DNA of 10,127 nt from CAJBLF01 sp964613015. Lineage in GTDB: Bacteria > Patescibacteriota > Gracilibacteria > Absconditabacterales > Absconditicoccaceae. The translations under genes and the position numbers were made by a program. The stretch's first letter is position 1, and each line of letters opens with the position of its first letter. The DNA lies in NCBI GenBank assembly GCA_964613015.1, contig CAZTFP010000034.1:1-10127 (forward strand). The letters are read 5' to 3'. This document shows positions 1 through 7,220 of this stretch, in pieces. The notes below the pieces were generated by a model. The model saw only the letters and a list, made by a program, of their open reading frames with translations. It did not search any database and had not been told where the DNA came from.

Positions 1-1617
1 ATATCATTGGTAAAAATTATCTATACCAACTCACATGAGTCATAATTGACACGCCAATTTCATATAATTTTTCATTTCAGCAGTCTGATTGTTTATATCT
101 TTGAATTCACACGTCAAAAAAGTATTTGGAACTAATCCTAATATTTTCATAGCATAATTTACCATCATTTTCGCCATATGAGATCTCAAAAGATTTCATT
201 CCATATTAGCTTGTTGGATGGTGGGGATAGTTGTGATGCCTATCTTATAGGCATAGAGATATGCTTTATTGAGATCTTTAGAATATTTTGATCCAACAAT
301 AGATCATCATGAGGTGATAGAAATCGTTCCTGTAGTTGCTGAAGTACACACGCCATCATATACACTTGGTGATTTATCTCAATTGGGACAGTTGTCTTTG
401 GCTCAAGAAATGGTTGAACCACTGCTTCAAACTCATCCTCATCATCATCAACCACCACCTCAACCTCAGTTACTAGTAGTCGTTTTGACACTTCCAAAAT
501 ATGAAAGGTGGTCAGTTCTAAACGTACATATTTTATGTGAATCCAATATACATGTTGTATCAGGAGTATTTGTTGTCCACACTTTTCAATCCTCTGACCT
601 ATAGAGTTTGATAGTGTCCCCTATTGTTCCCGCAGATAATACAAAACTAATAGTAAAATATCATCCACTCGCTATCAAAGAATCTGTAGTAGATCATGCC
701 TGAATGGTAAGAAGCACTGTGTTCGTAGAACTATCTAATCATAATCTTGCCAGAGTTGCATTATTTTTATTTTCTGCACTTAAATTTGTTGGGGGAACAA
801 GTATTTTATCCCAAGATCATCATAAAGCTTGGATACTAAATCAACTAATATTAATACTTAATACATTATCTGATACATCAGGAGAGATAATATTCAATGT
901 TCCCATAGTGTGAAATAGTATCCCTGTTGTTGTTGCTCATCATATATCAGTAGCTCAGGTAGATATAATATTTCATCACATATTGATTATAACATTTGCA
1001 CGTACTGATCACGTATTTCCTGCAAAGTCATGAAAGATAAAGAGATGTGAACCATTCCCCGTAAAGAAATAACTTGTATTGTCAGAAATATTTTCGCTGA
1101 TTCCCTTAAGATTTGCCTGTACACCAGACACTACATTCGTATATAATACATCAGCTGTGGGTATAGTATTATCAATAAAAACAGAACTATCGTCAGTTGT
1201 CCCTGTGTTGGTATTTCAAGAATTGTTATATATATCAGAATAATCTATAGAAAATGTTAGTTCACCATCTGATGTTCATCACGGTACAACATACATTGCT
1301 GTTCTAGATATTCATGATCAAGAAACACTTGTAGGAATCTCTCCGTTTATGATAATATGTATTCAGGTCAGTTCTTCACTACCAGTAAATATCAAGGTAA
1401 CAATATCTCAAGATCTTGCATAATTAGTATTTGCACTATTATTTGAACTAATATTTACTGAAGTCAAAAATGTATTGGTACCCAAAAGAGTATATGATGT
1501 CCCGGTAAGAATATCTCCTGATCATTCGGCAACTACATCTAATTTTACCTGATATAAAGCTAATCAACAAACTACCACAATAAGCGAAATAAATAGATTT
1601 CTAAAAACCCTATGCAT
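1..1617 (-). CDS. Exported surface protein with beta-rich repeats, poly-Gly linker and S-layer-homology-like domain (partial)
   Basis: The gene reads leftward and runs off the window, so 539 N-terminal residues are visible and the C-terminus is missing. It is open only with TGA as Gly (about 38 TGA codons). The ATG at 1617 is the first after an in-frame TAA. Residues 1-20 (MHRVFRN then LFISLIVVVCGLALY) form a signal peptide or N-terminal anchor. Residues 25-380 are rich in Thr, Ser, Asn, Val and Ile, with alternating beta-like patterns typical of Ig-like or fibrous adhesin modules. Residues 384-395 are twelve consecutive glycines. Residues 408-425 hold a Cys-containing DNCPNGD...YDGVC motif. 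Residues 450-539 (LNKAYLYAYKIGITT, then HMAKMMVNYA, CEFKDI and ACQLGLMG) resemble the S-layer-homology-like module of CPR surface proteins, as I recall it. Expected role: extracellular, wall- or S-layer-associated. The exact family is inferred. Confidence 0.8.
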
Positions 1618-1752
1618 AGCATGTTAGAAAGATATAAAATGCCAAGTATTTAATAAATTTATATATAAGTAAATACATATTAGACAATATTTGTCAAGAG
1701 GAATAATAAAAAGGAAAAAAATAAAAATTGTCAAATGTGTATATATTTTAGA

Positions 1753-1840
1753 GATAGTGTTTTTCCAGTATATACAATAATAAAGGTAAAAAAAATCATC
1801 ACGTACATTTACTCTACAAATTTATATAAAAAACACTATC
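1753..1840. repeat. Widely spaced 12-bp inverted repeat in a divergent intergenic region
   Basis: GATAGTGTTTTT at 1753-1764 is matched exactly by its reverse complement, AAAAACACTATC, at 1829-1840, leaving 64 bp between the arms. The pair lies between the divergent surface-protein and rubrerythrin genes, nearer the latter. It could be a two-site operator bound by one regulator, or a long-range stem in the rubrerythrin leader. Nothing else in 1618-1880 looks like a gene. The region is very AT-rich and also holds two TTGTCAA words (1691-1697 and 1728-1734), for which I could not find well-spaced -10 partners. Confidence 0.5.
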
Positions 1841-1868
1841 AATGCATTATCACACAGTTTTTATTTTG

Positions 1869-1874
1869 TAATAT
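1869..1874 (+). promoter_or_regulatory. Candidate -10 element for leaderless rubrerythrin transcription
   Basis: TAATAT ends six bases before the ATG at 1881. A start site about seven bases downstream would fall on the start codon itself, giving a leaderless mRNA. This fits the lack of any Shine-Dalgarno at this gene. There is no good -35 match upstream, so chance in AT-rich DNA is a real alternative. Confidence 0.25.
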
Positions 1875-1880
1875 ATAGGT

Positions 1881-2465
1881 ATGAGAAAAACTTTAGAAAA
1901 TCTGACAAAAGCATTCGTTGGAGAATCGCAAGCAAGAAACCGCTATACTATTTATTCCAGTATTGCAAGAAAAGAAGGATACTTGCAGATAGCAGATATT
2001 TTTTTGGAAACAGCTGAACAAGAAAAAGAACATGCAGAATGGTTTTTTAAAATGATACAAATCGTCAAAGAAAAATTGGGCGAAGATATGGATGAAGTAA
2101 TGATAGAGACATGAGCGTTTGTAAAAAGATGAACGACATCAGAAAATCTTCAATATTCTATCAATGGTGAACATCATGAAAATTCTGATCTCTATCCTGA
2201 GTTTGCTAGAATTGCTGAAGAAGAATGATTGCCAGAAGTCGCTGCAAGAGTCCTCGCTATCTCTCACGCAGAAGAGCATCATGAAGCAAGATATCAAGCA
2301 GTACGTGACCAATTGTCTGCAGGTACCCTAGCAGAAAAATCTGAAGATGTAGAATGGATGTGTACTAAGTGTGGATATGTTCACAAAGGTAAAACACCAC
2401 CAAAAAAATGTCCTGCTTGTGATCACGAATCGAATTATTATATCGTGAAGACAGAAAAATACTAA
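1881..2465 (+). CDS. rbr: Rubrerythrin
   Basis: This 194-residue protein is the usual rubrerythrin length and is complete only when TGA codons 78, 84 and 116 are read as Gly. Rubrerythrin is a cytoplasmic non-haem diiron peroxidase that reduces hydrogen peroxide with electrons passed through its rubredoxin domain, protecting anaerobes from oxygen stress. Residues 1-140 form the four-helix ferritin-like domain. Its diiron ligands are visible as E15, E48-x-x-H51, the Glu cluster in FARIAEEEG (about 107-116) and E131-x-x-H134. Residues 155-194 form the C-terminal rubredoxin domain, with C161-x-x-C164-GY and C177-P-A-C180. The ATG at 1881 has no Shine-Dalgarno, only ATATAGGT directly upstream. 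It is a single gene, divergent from the surface protein and ending in a terminator. Identification is very secure. Confidence 0.96.
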
Positions 2466-2495
2466 GACAGCATCTCGAAATGACTAATTATACAA

Positions 2496-2522
2496 AAAAA
2501 GTCCTCATGTAGAGGGCTTTTT
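2496..2522. terminator. Bidirectional intrinsic terminator between convergent genes
   Basis: The stem AAAAGTCCTC / GAGGGCTTTT (one G-U pair) closes a five-base loop, ATGTA. An A-tract lies on the left and a T-tract on the right, so it can stop transcription from both sides. It sits about 30 bases after the rubrerythrin stop and about 17 bases beyond the stop of the convergent fusion gene. Confidence 0.85.
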
Positions 2523-2538
2523 CAGTAGGGTATTTTTT

Positions 2539-5013
2539 TTACTGACCCAGATAATAATCTGCTCGATATTTCATACCAGGGACATCATCTGTCATGATGA
2601 AACGAACTCATTCATGATACAATTTTTCTAAATCTCCCGTAGTGTTTACAGTATATACCACCAATTTTTTACCCATATCATCGACTTCCTGTGCAGTAGA
2701 GTCTTTGATGAGATTTTCTGGCATCATATAATATTCATGGACGAAATATGGAAGAATATCCAATTCTGTGATGTTATAGGTATCCCATGCTGCGTGGATA
2801 TTTTTGTTAGATCATAAGACAAACGTTGCAGTCTTATCATAACTAGTGAATATGACTTTATCCTGCATGTTGAGTTTTTTTACCGTTTGAATATTGCTCA
2901 TTACTTGAGCTTGTGCATCATTAGGATTGTATACTTTTGTTTCTACGAAATAATAATCAAACATCCCCTTGATCTTGATCAACATTTCTTCCAGCGTCAT
3001 AATCGGTTCTCCATTTTTCACGGTACATTTTTTTCTGAGTGTTTCTAATGTATAATCGCTTGCCTTATATTTAGGACAGGTAGTCTCGGTAAGATACGGT
3101 CCATGAGCCACGATATTTTGTTTGTCTTTGGTCTCTGAGACATCAAATTCTACACCGTTTGCACCGTAATCTTTGGCTTTTATAAATGCTTGCAAAGAAT
3201 TGCCAGGTATCTGTATAGGTCAAAGTGTCCATGATCATTGATGAGCGATAATGGTCATGTGGTCTTTACCTGAAAGCAAAGGCGTATTTCACGTTCATTC
3301 CTCAAATGAAATATACGATGAGAGATATTGATAAATGAATTTATGATTGGTACTGATTTCTGAAAGATCATTAAATATTTTTCCAGAACCTGATCATCAG
3401 ACAATAGTATATTTATTATTATTTTGAAAATAACGACAATAGACGATTCCTCGATTTCTTTGGATTTTGGAAGAGAAGATATCGTTCGCTAGCTTTGAAA
3501 TAGTGACGACTCATTTGGCCACAAATTTTTTAAGTCCATAAAAGATATCGGTTTGTTGTATGATATTTTTATTTATAGTTCCTGGCGTAATCCCAGTGCC
3601 CACGATAGTAGCAAGCCCTCTTGTATATCGATATGATCATAACGCATCTTTTTCATCGGCTTCTAAGGGTTCCATTTTTCTATGATCACCTACAACGACA
3701 AGGATTCCATTATTGAAAAATCCAGCTTTTTTAAGCTGAAGATAAAAGTAATAAAGGCTTTTATCGGAATATCTGAGCGCATCTTTTTCATTAGTTCCAT
3801 ACGGCGTATTATATGGTTTGTGAAACGAAATGTTCTGTAGGACTATCAAATACGGATTAGTCTGTTGTTTGATTGTTTCCACCGTTTTGGTATAGAGATC
3901 CATATCCGGAGCAGCATCAAAGACATATTTTTTTGCATCGGTAAATGCTTCCTCACCAATAATTTTACCAAATCCTATTCACGAAAGGAATGCTTTCTGA
4001 TTGAGAAATTCTATATTAACCGCACTGACAAAAGTGGTAGCATATCATTGTTTAGTAAAGAAATTTGGTAGAGTATCTGTATAGGTCGTATATCCCGAAT
4101 ATGCTGTTATATCTGATCATATAAATTTGAGTGGTTCTATTCCAAGCAACAATCAGATGTGTGCAGTGTCTGATGTACATCCGTTATTGATAAAGTTAGT
4201 AAAGGTAATACCTTGTTTCTGGATCATATCAAAATAAGGTAGATTATCATGTATTCATCAGACTCTGAGCGAATCTATAGGAGATAATGATTCTGAAAAC
4301 ACCACAATGACATTCGTATTTTTATTAGATCATAGTATTTTACCAAAAAAGTTTTGGTAGGTATTGGGTATATTTACATCAGAGAGTTGTACAAAATTTT
4401 GAGTAAATGCAGCAAAATTAATAGAGAAAATATTGTCAGGAATCGACATAAATCCATCAGGAGCAAACTTACCTACGCCGAGACAAGCGATACCAAAGAG
4501 TAAAGAACATATAGCCAAAAAGATTTTATTATTTCTTTTGAATACTCTACTCTGGACGATAAAAAAAGTAATAATTCACAACACACACAAAACTACAACA
4601 ATACTGATTATCATTCACGAAAAATCGCCCAAAGATGGATTGATAAATTGACTCATATCCCAGAGAGAGATTCTACTTTGAAAAAAATACATCGTAAAGG
4701 TATCGAGGACAAACAGCAAAAATATCCCTGATATAATAATATTGTTTATTATTTTTATAAAAGTTTTTTTGACCAAACTATTGATAGCCACTAAACCGAG
4801 TAAGACTATACATACCAAAAAATCACTGACAAAATATCACAGATAATGTGCCATAGTAGGGCCAAAAGTTGCTTCTTTGAAAACTTCTGAATATGCCAAA
4901 AAAATAAATAATTGTTTGATTAATAAACAAAAAAATGAGAGTACCAAAATAGTTCTCCCCAAAAATGGTGTAGTATATAAGGATTTATGTAGCGATGAAT
5001 ACAGTTTCTTCAT
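2539..5013 (-). CDS. LTA-synthase-type membrane phosphotransferase fused to a glycerophosphodiester phosphodiesterase domain
   Basis: One 824-residue frame with about 20 TGA-Gly codons, from the ATG at 5013 to the TAA at 2541-2539. Residues 20-182 hold five hydrophobic helices (about 20-41, 59-79, 88-110, 133-152, 163-182), the topology of lipoteichoic acid synthases. Residues 232-500 form the extracellular sulfatase-fold domain: E241 in VVFSESL, candidate catalytic T280 in GCTSD, H398 in SFHKPY, and D443-H444 in VVVGDH. LtaS enzymes of this fold move glycerol-phosphate from phosphatidylglycerol onto a growing chain. Residues 585-824 form a GDPD barrel: H591, E622-F-D624 in GVEFDV, H637 in VAHGP, E691 in FVETK, and a C-terminal VRFIMTDDV. 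GDPDs hydrolyse glycerophosphodiesters. The canonical HRG is HQG and PEN is PGN here. Having both domains outside the membrane suggests making and trimming one polymer, which is inferred. No Shine-Dalgarno is seen. Confidence 0.88.
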
Positions 5014-5043
5014 ATGGGGATTTTTGTTTTTTGGATACAAAAC

Positions 5044-5078
5044 AAGAAGAAAAATTTTGTAAAAAATTTTTACTTCTT
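5044..5078 (-). promoter_or_regulatory. AU-rich hairpin in the 5' leader of the LTA-synthase/GDPD gene
   Basis: Bases 5044-5058 pair with 5063-5078 in a 15-bp stem with one bulged base (5072) and a four-base loop. It lies 31-65 bases upstream of the ATG on the transcribed strand. It is too AU-rich, and followed by no T-run of its own, to be a good terminator. A role in mRNA stability or translation control is possible but unproven. Confidence 0.4.
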
Positions 5079-5118
5079 TTTTGTCCAGCTAAGCTGTGAC
5101 AAAGCAAGAAATGAAAAC

Positions 5119-5146
5119 ATAGTAGCTATTTATACAAAGTTTACAA
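5119..5146 (-). promoter_or_regulatory. Candidate sigma-70 promoter for the LTA-synthase/GDPD gene
   Basis: On the minus strand TTGTAA (5146-5141) is followed after 16 bases by TACTAT (5124-5119). It lies just beyond the terminator of the upstream nuclease gene and would give a leader of about 100 bases containing the AU-rich hairpin. Both boxes deviate from consensus. Confidence 0.35.
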
Positions 5147-5148
5147 CC

Positions 5149-5170
5149 AAAAAACTTAGCACCCGGGTGC
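5149..5170 (-). terminator. Intrinsic terminator of the nuclease gene, built on a CCCGGG palindrome
   Basis: Read on the minus strand, the palindrome GCACCCGGGTGC (5170-5159) is followed by TAAG and a run of six T (5154-5149), about 45 bases after the nuclease stop codon. The hairpin would be GCAC-CCGG-GTGC. It is also one half of the bipartite repeat described separately. Confidence 0.6.
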
Positions 5171-5231
5171 AAAATATTTGCTCTATTAGCTATAAAGCTC
5201 TTTTAGTGGTTAGTTTACCCGGGTGCTATAG
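5149..5231 (-). repeat. Bipartite CACCCGGGTG palindrome element, copy A
   Basis: Two palindromes, ACCCGGGTGC (5217-5226) and GCACCCGGGTGC (5159-5170), have centres 56 bp apart. On the minus strand the element starts CTATAGCACCCGGGT and ends GCACCCGGGTGCTAAG followed by T-tract. Copy B at 9800-9881 has the same order, orientation and nearly the same spacing (54 bp). CCCGGG occurs nowhere else in this AT-rich window, so the similarity is not composition. The left palindrome overlaps the last codons of the nuclease gene. Confidence 0.7.
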
Positions 5232-6546
5232 CTCCACCTCTCAATGTTCGACTTGGATTCTTTTGAATGGTATCACCAAGTTGGTCTAGTGAGAGCTTAT
5301 GCTCTTTTACTAACTTTTGTACTTTAAATCTATCAATCTCCATCGCCTCATCCAAAACTCACAATTCCTGCAAGACTTTTTTCAAAACATCTTTGTCGGT
5401 TATGCTGATACTTTCTGTTTGTGAAGCCGATATTTTATAGACATTTCAAAATAATTTCAGCAGATTTTTTTTCTCCAGATATTCTACCAACAACACTTTG
5501 ATGAGCTCTCTATCATTCTTTGCTTGCGATTCTTGTTTACTCAAAGCGACATATTCATCGACCAATCCCTTCACTGTTTTTTCACCCAAATCACTTCAAA
5601 TGACTTCATCATCAAATTTCAAATGTGCCCACAAAGGACAGAGAGAATAGTACTCACAATATTTACAGTACACATTTTCTTTTGGCTCAAAACATTTTTT
5701 ATCGCCCATATTATAGCTGAATTTCTTCGCTTCGATATCAGTAATCGTATCCGCATATTTTTTCGTGACGGTAGTCAAAATGTCAGGAGTAATGTCCCAT
5801 TCGTCCATCAAGTCAAAATGAAGATAGTGAAGTCTGGCTTTGATATTTTTGAACCGACCTGTTCTCGAATTCTGGGATCACTTCACTTGGTTCGTGCTAG
5901 CAGTTTCTCACATCGTCGGTATAATTTCGATATCATGAAAACTCTCAATACTTCAAGTTTTCATTGTGTCTCAAATAAAATACTTTGCATAATTTTGCTG
6001 GACTCAGAGACCATATAAGGTGAGTTGTTCTCTATATTCTTCCTTACTCTCTGGCGGTAAATTTTTGTTGGTTTTATAATCATTGATTACAAACGTCTCT
6101 CATTCTTTATCCAGTCTATCTATGAATCCACGAAATTTTGTCTGGTCATTTAGATCAAAAATTATCGATGCTTCGGTAGCGACGACACTGATTCATTCAA
6201 AAGGACTATACTTGTCATAATAGTTCGCCACATAATGGATACCTCTGCGAATGTAGTCTTCAAGTGTCTGTTCTCACTTCATTTCAAGCGGTTTCTCTTT
6301 GGTGGCGTCTTTGATTTCACTATCTCGCTGGTCTTTGAACTTCGCCAAAAGTTCATCCTTGCTCGGGATTTTAAAGACATTTATCTGATTATATAATCGT
6401 TCCAATGCTGCGTGGACGCTATGCCCGAGGATCAAATCCGGACTCGATTCAAATTCTTTTTCCTGGATTTTATCGACGTATTTATATTGATATTTGCGTG
6501 GACATTGGAGGAATGTCTGTGTTTGTGAGAACGAATAGACGGTCAT
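5215..6546 (-). CDS. Iron-sulfur PD-(D/E)XK exonuclease, RecB/AddB/Cas4-like
   Basis: A 443-residue protein from the ATG at 6546 to the TAA at 5217-5215, with 11 TGA-Gly codons. The N-terminus, YSFSQTQTFLQCPRKYQYKY, is the typical opening of the PD-(D/E)XK_1 superfamily (RecB/AddB C-terminal nuclease type). The metal-binding core is visible as D143 in GFIDRLD and D156-Y-K158 in VINDYKT. C15 together with C294-x2-C297-x5-C303 matches the four-cysteine 4Fe-4S staple of AddB, RecB-like and Cas4 nucleases; C285 is an extra cysteine. Such enzymes cut DNA ends in recombination, repair or spacer processing. No helicase or Cas gene is adjacent, so the partner is unknown. After the cluster comes a C-terminal extension of about 130 residues, mostly Lys- and Glu-rich predicted helix. 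The last codons (IAPG) lie inside a CCCGGG palindrome. No Shine-Dalgarno is seen. Confidence 0.87.
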
Positions 6547-6555
6547 AAATCAAAA

Positions 6556-6690
6556 CAAATTAAGAATTAAAGATGGAGAATGGAGAATGAAAGAATTCCT
6601 AGAATAGACTATCGTAAACTACCATAGGGTATAAGAAGACAAATACCGAGATTGTTCATTATTAATCATTCATTGTTCATTAATTTTTTT
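6556..6690. repeat. Paired low-complexity words flanking the nuclease promoter region
   Basis: The left part (6556-6594) contains AATTAAGAATTAA and two tandem ATGGAGA units (6573-6586) followed by ATGAAAG. The right part (6651-6690) contains ATTGTTCATTA twice (6651-6661 and 6672-6682, period 21) and ends in TTAATTTT. Read on the opposite strand, the right part has the same kind of words as the left, so the two form a loose inverted pair around about 55 bp of ordinary sequence. No gene is supported in 6547-6801. A frame open through here lacks a plausible start. Confidence 0.45.
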
Positions 6691-6744
6691 ATAGTCTTTC
6701 AAATGATGCTTACAAGCTGTTGTAGCTATATAGGATTTTATGGC

Positions 6745-6772
6745 TTGATAAGGATTCCAAGATATATATACT
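6745..6772 (+). promoter_or_regulatory. Sigma-70-like promoter of the 99-residue orphan gene
   Basis: TTGATA (6745-6750) and TATACT (6767-6772) are separated by 16 bases. The expected start near 6779 gives a leader of about 23 bases that includes the strong ribosome binding site. The fit of promoter, Shine-Dalgarno and ATG supports the short form of the gene. Confidence 0.55.
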
Positions 6773-6790
6773 CAAAAAAAATTTTTCAAA

Positions 6791-6797
6791 AAGGAGG
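6791..6797 (+). promoter_or_regulatory. Strong Shine-Dalgarno that sets the start of the orphan gene
   Basis: AAGGAGG lies four bases before the ATG at 6802. It is the only near-perfect Shine-Dalgarno in the window, and it decides against an in-frame upstream extension that would begin with TTG near 6652. Confidence 0.75.
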
Positions 6798-6801
6798 AAG
6801 T

Positions 6802-7101
6802 ATGAATCAAACGAATGTTAATATCAATGACATTAGAAATTTTTCTGAAATCAAAGAACTGCTCAAAAGCTGTGAAGCGTTTGGCAGGACCTGGGGAAGG
6901 AAAGGAAGTTATTATTATGGAAGCCACATAGCATTTATCGGAAAAGAAGCGATAGTACTCCTTATCCAAGGCAAGAAAAAAGACAGCAATATTGCTATCG
7001 TCAATTTTGTAAAAGAAGAGTTTTCAAGTAAGGATGTTAAATTAAAAAATGAAATTATTGCTATATTAGCAAATCATGGAATCATTCCAGAGGAGATGTA
7101 A
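6802..7101 (+). CDS. Small orphan protein, function unknown
   Basis: This 99-residue protein begins MNQTNVNINDIRNF and ends HGIIPEEM, stopping at TAA. I do not recognise a family. It has no signal peptide or membrane segment. A central GRTWGRKGSYYYGSHIAFIG stretch looks like beta-hairpins, followed by a hydrophobic strand (EAIVLLIQG), a second strand (NIAIVNFV) and a Lys/Glu-rich helix (VKLKNEIIAILANHG), so a compact soluble alpha/beta fold is likely. It is a self-contained unit with its own promoter, Shine-Dalgarno and terminator. None of its seven Gly codons is TGA, unlike neighbouring genes. With the strong Shine-Dalgarno this hints at an origin or expression mode different from its neighbours, though seven codons are few. 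No TGA occurs in frame, so the reading does not depend on the code. Confidence 0.75.
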   Translation: MNQTNVNINDIRNFSEIKELLKSCEAFGRTWGRKGSYYYGSHIAFIGKEAIVLLIQGKKKDSNIAIVNFVKEEFSSKDVKLKNEIIAILANHGIIPEEM

Positions 7102-7110
7102 TATATTGTG

Positions 7111-7136
7111 GAGGCTGTATCAGCCTCTATTTTTTA
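7111..7136 (+). terminator. Intrinsic terminator after the orphan gene
   Basis: GAGGCTG (7111-7117) and CAGCCTC (7121-7127) form a perfect 7-bp GC-rich stem with a three-base loop, followed by TATTTTTT. It lies ten bases after the TAA at 7099-7101. Confidence 0.88.
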
Positions 7137-7157
7137 TAGTATTTTTTTAATAAATAT

Positions 7158-7185
7158 TTGACAAAATAAAAATATTACATATAAT
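7158..7185 (+). promoter_or_regulatory. Consensus sigma-70 promoter of the radical SAM fusion gene
   Basis: TTGACA (7158-7163) and TATAAT (7180-7185) are both perfect consensus hexamers, 16 bases apart. The start near 7192 gives a leader of about 29 bases without a Shine-Dalgarno before the ATG at 7221. This is the best promoter in the window and suggests strong expression. Confidence 0.8.
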
Positions 7186-7220
7186 ATATACAAGTATTTT
7201 ATTTTTATACCAAAAGACGT

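Noticed and set aside
240..497. Minus-strand open frame encoding a poly-Asp/Glu peptide
   Set aside because: It is a shifted frame of the glycine-rich segment of the surface protein; the TGATGATGA tract reads as Gly in the real frame.
269..913. Plus-strand open frames over the surface-protein gene
   Set aside because: The minus frame is continuous from 1617 to 1 with a signal peptide and recognisable domain. The plus frames are short and His/Leu-rich by composition.
1881..2465. Rubrerythrin split by stop codons, i.e. a pseudogene
   Set aside because: All three interruptions are TGA in the same frame, and both diiron and rubredoxin motifs are intact. Gly recoding explains it.
2539..5013. Several separate genes or a decayed gene on the minus strand
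   Set aside because: A single frame stays open for 824 codons with only TGA interruptions, and no frameshift is needed between the transferase and GDPD domains.
5149..5231. CRISPR array or phage attachment site
   Set aside because: Only two palindromes occur per locus with no regular repeat-spacer series, and there are no cas, integrase or phage genes nearby.
5014..5289. Short plus-strand coding regions between the two minus-strand genes
   Set aside because: They cover terminators, palindromes and the C-terminal codons of the nuclease gene, and show no protein-like pattern.
6652..6801. N-terminal extension of the orphan protein with a hydrophobic stretch
   Set aside because: It would begin with TTG within a direct repeat, while a promoter and a near-perfect Shine-Dalgarno point to the ATG at 6802.
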